From Toxorhynchites rutilus septentrionalis (taxonomy: Eukaryota > Arthropoda > Insecta > Diptera > Culicidae): a stretch of 64,000 nt of DNA. The notes below the pieces were generated by a model. That model searched no databases. It saw nothing but the letters and a program-made list of their open reading frames with translations, and had not been told where the DNA came from. Location of the stretch: positions 61,850,218-61,914,217 of the forward strand of contig NC_073745.1 in NCBI RefSeq assembly GCF_029784135.1. Reading direction: 5' to 3'. Below, piece after piece: positions 56,090 through 64,000 of the stretch (positions are counted from its first letter, which is position 1; each line of letters begins with the position of its first letter). Position numbers and translations under genes: made by a program.

Positions 56090-58800
56090 GAACGGAGAAA
56101 AAACTTTTTTTTTTAACCAGTTCAGTTATTTGTACGGCTCAATCGCATAAGCTTTGCGGAGCCGCTAATTCAAGGTTTGTTTATACAAAGTTTCAACTAA
56201 TTTCTATGTTTAGTAGGATTCGACCGAATACTCGCGGTTTACTCGAGGTTAAAAGGGCAACATTTCTGTGGGACGGGTCAGGTTGGGGATATGGATATGA
56301 GGTATCGTTGTCTCAACCGAGGGTTGCCGCACGCACTGTAGCATTGTGCATAATGACCAGGGGTAGCATCTGGTGTTCGACTAGCTGTCGAGGGTGGGCG
56401 ACGGTGAGATGGGGGGACAAGACAAACAAACTAACAACGAAAAAGAAAAACACAAAAGCATTAAATACTTATACTAGACCATTTCACAAACATATAGATC
56501 AACTGCATATAGCAGATGTCGCGAGTTCCCAACACGTCTCTAACAGGAACATAGGGTTGTCTTCCTTGAACCTCAAGGGCATTCAATAGGTACTCTCTGG
56601 CTGCGTAATTATCCGTACATTGCCAAACTGCGTGATCGATGTCATCGTAACCGTTTCCACACCGACAGACGTTGCTTTGAACAAGATTTATTCTGTGGAG
56701 ATGCACATCTAGCGAGTAGTGGTTGGACATAAGTCTACTCATTACACGAATGAAGTCACGACTTAAGTCCAAACCTTTGAACCACGCTCTCGAAGAAACC
56801 TTTGGAATAATTGAATATAACCACCGCCCAAGACTTCCAGTGTTCCAATCAGTTTGCCAACTCAAGAGGGAACTCTGACGCAGTAATTGGAAAAATTCAT
56901 CGTATGAAATCTGTCTATCAAACAATTCGCCTTCCTGGGCACCCACCTTTGCGAGAGTGTCCGCCTTCTCATTGCCAGGAATTGAGCAATGAGAGGGGAC
57001 CCAAACAAAGGTTAACTTATAAGATCTTTCGATCAGTGCACTCATCTGCTGTCTCACTTTTGTGAGGAAATAAGATGGGTGCCTACTAGTTTTCATCGAC
57101 TGGAGAGCCTCAAGCGAACTGAGACTATCCGAGAAAATGAAGTAATGGTCTGCAGGCTTGTTGGAGATCATCCCCAATGCGAAGTCGATTGCTGCCAGCT
57201 CAGCAACATAAACGGAACAAGGTTCCTGCAGTTTACGGAAGGCGCTTGAATTTTCATTGAAAACACCGAAGCCAGTGGATCCATTGAGGCGAGACCCATC
57301 AGTGAAGTATCTTTTCATGCAATTGACTTTTTGGTACTTTCGGTTAAAAATACGGGGAATGAAAGTTGGTCGAAGCTGATCTGAAATCCCAAGTATTGCT
57401 TGTTTCATCGACAGATCGTATTCAATTGAGGAACTGCTGATGGTGAAGTGAGCACGGTCTGGAGTAAACGATGGAAGACAAATATCTGATGAAATATAGT
57501 GATGATAAATTCTCATAAACCGAGATTGTATATTTAGATGAAGCATTTTATCAAAGTTTTCAATCACAAGTGTGTTCGTGATACCGCATTTCACCAGTAT
57601 TCTGAGAGAAAGTTCCCAGAATCGGTTCTGTAGAGGAGTTATTCCTGCCAGAACCTCGAGACTCATGTTATGCGTTGAGTGCATACAGCCGAGAGCTATA
57701 CGCAGACAATGATATTGAATTCGTTCCAATTTTAGAAGGTTACTTTTAGCTGCTGAGAGAAAGCAGAAAGAGCCATACTCCAGAATAGATAGAATAGTTG
57801 TTTTATAAAGCGTTATGAGATCTCCCGGATGAGCTCCCCACCACGTGCTGCAAATCGAGCGGAGAAAGTTGACTCTTTTTTGACATTTTTGCTTCAAATA
57901 CGTAATGTGGGTATTCCAAGTGCATTTTGAATCAAACCAGACACCAAGGTACTTGAAGGTCAATGATTGGGTAATGTTTCTCCCCAAAAGCTTAAGTTGC
58001 AATTGGGCTGGGGACCGCTTTCGAGTAAACACTACCAGTTCTGTTTTCTGCGGCGAGAATTCTATCCCTAAGTTCCTTGCCCAAGAAGACAAGTTATCTA
58101 GGGAATTTTGCAATGGTCTTTGCAAGGTTTCGGCATGGGGACCTCTGACGGAAACCACACCATCATCTGCAAGTTGTCTTAGCGTGCATTGTTCTGCCAA
58201 ACAACTGTCAATATCTTTCACATAAAAATTATAAAGAAGGGGGCTGAGACATGAGCCTTGGGGTAGACCCATATAACTATTTCTGGAAGTTGTCAGCTGT
58301 CCAAGGGTGAAGTTCATTTGCTTTTCTGACAACAAATTGTACAAGAAGTTATTCAAAATTCCAGGAAGTCCACATCTGTTCAGATTGTCTGACAGAATTT
58401 CTATGGAAACTGAATCAAAAGCTCCCTTAATATCCAAGAATACTGAAGCCAGTTGCTCCTTGTGCGCAAAGGCCAGTTGAATATCTGTAGAAAGCAACGC
58501 TAGACAATCGTTTGTTCCTTTGCTCTTGCGAAACCCAAATTGTGTACTTGATAGCAAATTATTTGTCTCGATCCATTGATCGAGTCTTCGAAGGATCATT
58601 TTCTCCAGCAATTTTCTAATGCACGAGAGCATAGCAATCGGACGGTATGAGTTATGGTCAGACGCTGGTTTGCCAGGCTTTTGAATTGCTATCACTTTGA
58701 CCTGTCTCCATTCGGGTGGCACAATATTGTTTTCTAGTAGAGTATTGAATAAGTCTAGCAAGCGTCTTTTCGCGATATCGGGAACGGAGAAAAAATATTC
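56090..58800 (-). mobile_element. 5'-truncated LOA/I-type LINE with RNase H
   Basis: The coding part runs from about 58790 to 56461, then a 3' UTR of about 350 bp ends in an A-run (T-run near 56105). Truncated just before the RT domain. It lies immediately upstream of LINE copy 2 in the same orientation. Confidence 0.8.
56461..58761 (-). CDS. LINE reverse transcriptase-RNase H protein, 5'-truncated but open
   Basis: An uninterrupted frame of 766 codons; the first ATG is at 58761 but homology extends to about 58790 (PDIAKRRLLDLFNTLL), so the true N-terminus (endonuclease) is missing. RT motifs: SYRPIAMLSCIRKLLEKMI, SVFLDIKGAFDSV, GLPQGSCLSPLLYN and LADDGVVSV (LADD in place of the usual YADD). 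RNase H follows at about 490-615 with YFTDGSR, ELAAIDFAL, FSDSLSSLEAL and VPSHCSIPGNEKAD, all catalytic acids present. A C-terminal CRCGNGYDDIDHAVWQC zinc motif closes it. RT plus RNase H suggests LOA or I group (Lian-like); the exact clade needs a tree. Confidence 0.85.
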   Translation of the reverse strand: MLDLFNTLLENNIVPPEWRQVKVIAIQKPGKPASDHNSYRPIAMLSCIRKLLEKMILRRLDQWIETNNLLSSTQFGFRKSKGTNDCLALLSTDIQLAFAHKEQLASVFLDIKGAFDSVSIEILSDNLNRCGLPGILNNFLYNLLSEKQMNFTLGQLTTSRNSYMGLPQGSCLSPLLYNFYVKDIDSCLAEQCTLRQLADDGVVSVRGPHAETLQRPLQNSLDNLSSWARNLGIEFSPQKTELVVFTRKRSPAQLQLKLLGRNITQSLTFKYLGVWFDSKCTWNTHITYLKQKCQKRVNFLRSICSTWWGAHPGDLITLYKTTILSILEYGSFCFLSAAKSNLLKLERIQYHCLRIALGCMHSTHNMSLEVLAGITPLQNRFWELSLRILVKCGITNTLVIENFDKMLHLNIQSRFMRIYHHYISSDICLPSFTPDRAHFTISSSSIEYDLSMKQAILGISDQLRPTFIPRIFNRKYQKVNCMKRYFTDGSRLNGSTGFGVFNENSSAFRKLQEPCSVYVAELAAIDFALGMISNKPADHYFIFSDSLSSLEALQSMKTSRHPSYFLTKVRQQMSALIERSYKLTFVWVPSHCSIPGNEKADTLAKVGAQEGELFDRQISYDEFFQLLRQSSLLSWQTDWNTGSLGRWLYSIIPKVSSRAWFKGLDLSRDFIRVMSRLMSNHYSLDVHLHRINLVQSNVCRCGNGYDDIDHAVWQCTDNYAAREYLLNALEVQGRQPYVPVRDVLGTRDICYMQLIYMFVKWSSISI

Positions 58801-59940
58801 ATAACTAGAATAGTCAAGAGCTGATGGTTTGAGGGTTCAAAATAAAAGTTGTGTCATGGCGTACACGATTCCGGCCCTTCTGGTAATCCGAAGCAAAAAA
58901 AAAATCGAATAGATTCTGTATCAGTAAAGATGCAGCTATCGCATGTACCTAGGACAGGTCAAAAACATGTTTTTGACAAAATGGCGGCCGTTTGAAACAC
59001 AAAGTGCGGTTAAAAACGTTTTTTCTTACGTTTCCCAATTTTTTTTAAAATAGTAATATGCAAAAAATATATTTTTAGAGGTTCATGCGATGGAGAGATG
59101 CCTGCAGATTGTATCCATATTAATTCGACATGAATCGGTTCCGAAGAACTTGAGATATCGATATGTTTGAAAAAACTAGTTTCGAGAAAAACGCGTTAGA
59201 AGATCATTGTTTTGGCCGTACCAAGTTAGATACCGCATCACTAAAATGACTCTAACTCGGTAAATAATAGGATTTTCGATACGTCCTTTCTAGGGTATAC
59301 TCTTGAATGCCTAAACTAAAGAAATATGATGGAAAAAAATGTGTCTCCTATCAGACGGCTCACAACTTTAAAAAATATTCGCAATATTTGTCAAAATATT
59401 ACTAATAGTAACTTTCTCCGTTTTTGACCTAATCTCACCCTATCGGCGGTATTTTCGATTATAGAATTCATTTCAATGTTTCCGAAAAGTTGTCCAAAAA
59501 GTCGACCGGGGGAGTTGATAGCCTCATCACTCCACAAACATGTTGGAAATAACATGAAGCATAAACCAACACACGATGTCCATTGTCACGAATGCTTTCG
59601 TCGATCAGCGAACGGCAGCATAATTGCATACCGCGTGAAGACGCACTACGGAAGATGCACCTCATTGCGTGAGAGTAAATGCAGAAGAACACTGATTAAA
59701 TAAACTTCTACTTAAATGATTACTTTGTCATTAACCATAGCCGGAATGAGACCATCAATTACGACCGCTTCCGAAACAGGAACACTTCCCATGTTTTCCT
59801 ATTTGTGTACCATCCGGTGCCACGACTTTAGCCAATGCCATTTCGCCTCGAGGTCGGAAGAAATTGGTGCCAGTTAACGTGGTAATAATACGAATAACTA
59901 TTATTGTTGATTGCACACAGGTTGATCGATGCTTGGCTCG
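58801..59940. other. Unassigned DNA with an old transposon end
   Basis: 59280-59455 matches the right end of the candidate element at 8916-11818 (AATATTTGTCAA..ATTACTAATAGTAACTTTCTCC). Open frames at 59476-59703 (plus) and 59755-59943 (minus) show no recognised family. Confidence 0.4.
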
Positions 59941-60474
59941 CACGACCGCGGATCAAAGTCCGCGGATGCTCTTGACGAAGTGTGACGTCTTGAAATGTGA
60001 TTGATGTTGAGATATTCTTCTTCTCAAATCATATTGGGACTGGGTTGACTTGACGCTAATTCAACCGTGAACTTAACGAGGTACCGACATCGACAAACAA
60101 CTCGAGAACACTTAAGAACGCTTCAGATCGGCATGAAATTTCTCATTACTTCACGACGGTGTTTTCTGTTGCGTCATTATGGGTCTTTTTTTTGTTTTAT
60201 CCATAAATTGGAATAAATTGAGAATTGCTGATAGCTAAATAACCTCTCTCACGAATAATTCAACTAGCTAGAAATCACAGGGAAAATCCAGAAACGGCAG
60301 TTCGCCATTTTACAGCACCACTCAGCTTGCATCCCGTTGTGATTAATTTCCAGTTCTGCTCCATTCGCAGACAGAATGGAAACGCTGAATGGACTCACCC
60401 TTAATGATTTGCAAGCTAGCCAATCTGTCACGGTGTCCGGGGCTACTGGGGCGTCTCATCTGTTCCGTTCACGA
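59941..60474. other. Region upstream of the reductase promoter
   Basis: No repeat ends or coding sequence recognised. Probably regulatory sequence of the downstream gene, by position. Confidence 0.3.
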
Positions 60475-60509
60475 TATAAACAATCGACACGAAAATCTAA
60501 CCCTCAGTC
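60475..60509 (+). promoter_or_regulatory. Core promoter of the fatty acyl-CoA reductase gene
   Basis: TATAAA at 60475-60480 and an arthropod initiator TCAGTC at 60504-60509 put the predicted start at A 60506, 31 bp from the TATA. The 5' UTR would be 155 bp. Sequence match only. Confidence 0.6.
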
Positions 60510-60660
60510 GGTAATGATCATTCGGCACGGTACTTTGTTCTCCGGATAGCAATATCCTTCGCACGAGCCTTTGTCGCGATCAATCGTCGTGTGGAACTCC
60601 AAGTGAACGTGTTCTCCAGAAACATAGTTAAGTTTTTTTGTGAAAATTAAGGACTTTACT

Positions 60661-61685
60661 ATGGCCACGGAAGACGACTCGAGGAATCAGAGCGTAACAA
60701 ATTTCTACAAGGATTCGGTGGTGCTAATAACTGGCGGAACAGGATTTGTTGGAAAAGTGCTGATAGAAAAGTTATTGAGGTGCTTCGAAGTGAGCAGAAT
60801 TTATCTGTTAGTGCGTGAGAAGAAAAATGCGAAAGCCAAGGAACGTCTCCGAGGAATATTTGATGAACCAATTTTTGAAGTGATTAAAAAAAGTAACGCT
60901 ACGGCTCTTTCGAATGTGATTCCGATCGATACCGACTTTGAACAGGACCAGATCATCAGTGAACATGACCGCGAATTATTGCTTACTGAGGTAACGGTTG
61001 TATTCAACGTGATGGCTTCCGTGAAGTTCAACGAGAACATCGAAACGGCTTTGGATACCAATGTTACCTGTTCAAAAAAACTCTTTGATATGGTCGGAGA
61101 AATGACTCATATCAAATCAATCGTGCACGTGTCCACCTTCTACTCGAATTGTGATCGAGCCTGCATCGAGGAACAGATCTTCGATGACATTCCGTTCGGT
61201 GGCCACGAGAATATCCTCGGGATATTCACTCACCTTCGGAAACATCAGAAGAAACAGCTGACGCCATTCATCCTCGACAAAATGCCCAATAGCTACACTT
61301 TCAGCAAGAAATGCGCCGAAGTGATGATCCAACAGCGATACTCTCATCTGCCGATAGCGATCTTCAGACCACCGATCGTGATATCGGCCTACCGGGAGCC
61401 TGTTCCCGGCTGGGTCGATAACTTCAATGGAATCGCCGGAATGTGTATTCCGCTGACGCAGGGCAATGCTTACTTCGCTCGTGGGGAACCCGATTTCCCT
61501 AGCCATTCGGTTCCGGTGGATTACTGCGTGGCGGCGCTAATAGCTGTTGGCGCCGATCCAAAGGCTGTACCTGGTGAAAATGTACCGGTGTATAATTTTG
61601 CTACCGAGAGCAACAGTGTCCGGTGGGGTGAATATGCCCGGCTGATAGCTACGGGATGTCAGTCACGACTGGGGAAAATTTTCGG
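60661..61685 (+). CDS. Fatty acyl-CoA reductase, first coding exon (partial gene)
   Basis: The start is ATG 60661 (MATEDDSRNQ); the frame is open a little upstream but without ATG. 341 codons plus 2 nt to the donor G|GTGAGT at 61686. It is the NAD(P)-binding part of an insect fatty acyl-CoA reductase, which reduces long-chain acyl-CoA to fatty alcohol for wax, cuticular lipid or ether lipid. Seen: Rossmann motif TGGTGFVG (24-31), LLVREKKNAKAKERL, a FNVMASVKFNE segment, VHVSTFYSNC, and the catalytic YTFSK (Tyr212, Lys216), then IFRPPIVI. The C-terminal FAR_C domain and any membrane helix must be in later exons, not found up to 64000. The family has many paralogues, so no symbol is given. Confidence 0.92.
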
Positions 61686-62549
61686 GTGAGTCAGATTATT
61701 AGTGAAAGATAAAGCTCACAGTTCATATTGAAAGCTTGAAAAAAATTGATAAAACTGTAGTTAAAAAAGGTTCAATAATTAATCAAGGACTTTTTTTTTC
61801 AATTTATTATGACCATATTTGATTGAGGCTGTTGACGATTCAGCCCCACATGTAGCAACCTTACCGTGCCACTCACTGGCTAAAGAAGGGAACTGACACA
61901 GGTATGAGCAAACGAGATCGGTTGAATACTTGACGTAAAACAAGTTTTTTTGGTGATTTGAGAAGAAAAGGATAAAAGGGTACATACAATTTGATTCAAT
62001 TTAAAGAAGTGTCCAATAGTTTCTGAAGTGAATTATGGTTTTTATTATTTTAATACTACACTATAGCTGTCGTAGGTAGATAAAACTAATTATTATTGCG
62101 TACGATTTCCTAAAGATTAAACAATGTTTCCATAGCAAACGCACGCACAATTGAAATAACCTAAAAGAGCCTAATTCAATACTTTTTAAAAGTAAGTTTC
62201 CTCCTATTCTAATTAGGTACCAATATTCATCAAATTTAAATCCATGATTAGGACCCTGAAAGGGGAAGTCAAGACATTTGTTTGGGGAGTAATAAGGCTT
62301 GAAGCAGTACCGAATTTGTAAGTTCCTACATACGATAGACTTATACAATTTGTAATTATTATTCAATAAATTTCTAGCTTGAAGCATTACCCTAAAAAGA
62401 ATCGGCGTTTGATTTTATTCCCGAACAGAGGCTATTACTTTTAAGAGCGCTTCCACAATGAGGAACTAATCAAAGCTTGAATACTACCTAGTTAGTTGGA
62501 AGATCTTCATATTATAGAATTAAGATATTGGAAACTTTATCCCATTCAG
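61686..62549. other. Intron of the reductase gene, no features seen
   Basis: AT-rich. No exon continuing the reductase and no transposon end was recognised. Confidence 0.4.
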
Positions 62550-62602
62550 GAGGCGATCTGGCGTAGTGGTAACATCCATACCTCTCACGCAGAGATCACG
62601 AG
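62550..62602 (+). mobile_element. SINE head fused to a LINE 3' part
   Basis: GAGGCGATCTGGCGTAGTGG and the following ACATCCATACCTCTCACGC match the 5' head of the SINE at 5244-5396. The match stops within the B box (ATCACGAGTT), where LINE sequence begins. Confidence 0.7.
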
Positions 62603-64000
62603 TTATATAGACATAGACTTTTGCTCGTCGATCCTGTTCCTTGCAAACAATACACAAATAACGAGATTGCAGCGTTTACAAAATAAGGTTATGCGCGTTT
62701 GATTTTAAGATGTAGTAGATACACTTCCTCTAATTTGAAGTTGGACGCGCTACAGTGGTTATCTGTGAAGCAAAGAATTTATTACTTGACAATGGTGTTC
62801 ATCTTTAAAATTTTAAACGGTATACTGCCTCGATATTTGTGTGATCGAATTGAAAGAGGAAGTGATGTTCATAGATACAATACAAGAATCGCGTTTACTA
62901 AATAGGTCGCAGAACTCATTGTTATATAAAGGGATAAATTTTTACAATTCGATGCCCAGAGAAATAAAACGTGCGGCAACAATGGCAGAGTTTAAGAAAA
63001 TGTGTATTTCACACGTGGAATCTGTTTTGTGAACAGGTTTTTTATTTTGGAGAAATTTTTTCGTTAAATTATTTACTTATGTTTCCAATTGATTGAAATT
63101 ACAAAATTTATTCACAGGTGTCATAAACTACCATGTTCGTACTGATGATGATGATGTTTTTCTTTTCAATTTTTTATTGCGTATTTCAAGAAAAAAAATA
63201 ACAAGAGTTGTCTACGAAAGTTTGAGCCTCGCGCGGTTTTGGTGGGCCTGGACTATATTAATAATGAACACTGGCAGAAAACTGATACACAATGAATTTG
63301 TTGTAGGGTCTGTAGTGGAAGCTGGAATGGGGATAGCTCATTCAGGATTCTTGAAAACTGTCTTTTTATCAGATAGTTATACAGGAAAACTTCGATATAA
63401 CGTACATTTCACTTTCAAAATTGTACGTTGTATCGAATTGTACGTTATATCGAAGAATAATAAAGTACTCACAAACGTAGTCTATAATACATTATTGTGT
63501 TGCTGTTTTAGTAAAGTTAATGAATAACTTCAATCAGAAGACGAAACCAGCCTTTCTCATGATGTTTCCCTTCGTACTGTTGATTAAAGCTTGATTCGTT
63601 TAGAATCCGGAATTACAAAACCAGCTGTATTTCGGGATTGATTGAAGGTACAAAACTTGTTTTAGCATCACAATACAGATAATTCATTGTTCTATCAGAA
63701 AAAAAAATATTGAAAATTTTGGAAATGTGTACGTTATATCGAGGTAAAATGTACGTTATATCGAGTGACGTTATATTGAGGGTACGTTATATCGAAGTTT
63801 CCCTGTTTCAAGTATTTCTGAATTGTGGCAGATCTCTTTTATGTTCTAAGCAGAAACTATCAGACATTGGGTTCAATTCCCAATCAGTCAAGGATCTTTC
63901 CGGGTTGGAAATTTTCTTGACATGCCTTGAAAAACTTTGGGCCTGAAGTTGAGATTATGTCGAAACGAACTGGAACATTGTTTGTTTTTATTTCACAGTT
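62603..64000 (+). mobile_element. CR1-group-like LINE, copy 3, 3' part
   Basis: It codes for the C-terminal domain only: DFCSSILFLANNTQITRLQR, LDALQWLSVKQRI, YLTMVFIFKILNGILPRYLC, then FYNSMPREIKRAATMAEFKK to SHVESVL (63030). The 3' UTR (CTACGAAAGTTTGAGCCTCG) follows and matches copy 2 at 52000-52340 to the window end. A MITE interrupts the UTR at 63382-63805. The copy lies in the reductase intron and runs off the window. Confidence 0.78.
63382..63805. mobile_element. pogo/Tigger-like MITE with subterminal repeats
   Basis: The ends CAGGAAAACTTCGATATAAC and inverted CAGGGAAACTTCGATATAAC enclose 424 bp. TA precedes it (63380-63381); the right flank is TT where the empty site has TA. Copies of TACGTTATATCGA recur inside both ends (near 63395, 63435, 63730, 63750 and 63785). 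LINE copy 2 near 52125 provides the empty site. No transposase. Confidence 0.75.

Noticed and set aside
59755..59943. 62-codon minus-strand frame ending CSCFGSGRN
   Set aside because: Reads protein-like over ~35 residues but no family recognised and no splice context; kept as unassigned.
62550..62602. tRNA gene
   Set aside because: Lacks a complete T arm and acceptor stem and matches the SINE at 5244-5396.
1..64000. Endogenous viral elements or LTR retrotransposons
   Set aside because: No viral replicase, capsid, gag-pol-integrase frame or paired LTR was recognised; all RTs seen are of LINE type.

Overview
The window is eukaryotic and looks like mosquito (Culicidae, most likely Aedes) nuclear DNA. 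It is AT-rich and intron-bearing, and it is dominated by mosquito-type transposable elements: four copies of a Tc1-like DD37E element (ITmD37E type), several mariners, tRNA-derived SINEs, LINEs of at least four lineages, Helitron-like repeats and many MITEs. The species call is inference from these families and from the two host genes.

Two host genes can be supported. On the minus strand, a four-exon gene (47057 down to 28254) encodes protein O-mannosyltransferase 1 (POMT1, Drosophila rotated abdomen). Its second intron is about 16.3 kb and is packed with mobile DNA. On the plus strand, the first coding exon of a fatty acyl-CoA reductase lies at 60661-61685, behind a TATA/Inr promoter; the rest of that gene was not found before the window ends.

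Layout. 1-6.6 kb: a pogo-like right end, a Helitron-like 3' end, unassigned DNA, then ITmD37E copy A abutting a mariner that carries a SINE, and a small MITE. 6.6-8.4 kb: a Harbinger-like element with TAA duplications. 8.9-13 kb: a candidate long-TIR element holding a 95-bp tandem array, then Helitron-like repeats. 13-14.9 kb: unassigned DNA. 14.9-20.6 kb: ITmD37E copy B split by a full-length, apparently intact L1/Tx1-type LINE. 20.6-28 kb: transposase fragments, a long inverted repeat, a LOA/I-type LINE tail, a second mariner, a hairpin-rich tandem array, a 1.3-kb TIR element, ITmD37E copy C and an abutting deleted mariner. 28-47 kb: POMT1 with its intron. 47-60 kb: promoter-like repeats, ITmD37E copy D, and two minus-strand LINEs. 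60-64 kb: the reductase exon, a SINE/LINE junction and a pogo-like MITE.

The most unusual object is a 2.9-kb element (31894-34789) with a perfect 8-bp target duplication and hAT-consistent ends. It carries two degenerate histone H2A copies and three histone-type 3' stem-loops. Other structure worth attention: two independent places where a mariner directly abuts an ITmD37E copy and shares one flanking dinucleotide, a SINE head fused to a LINE, and a MITE whose insertion is proved by an empty paralogous site in the same window. All boundaries were read by eye. No database search was available.
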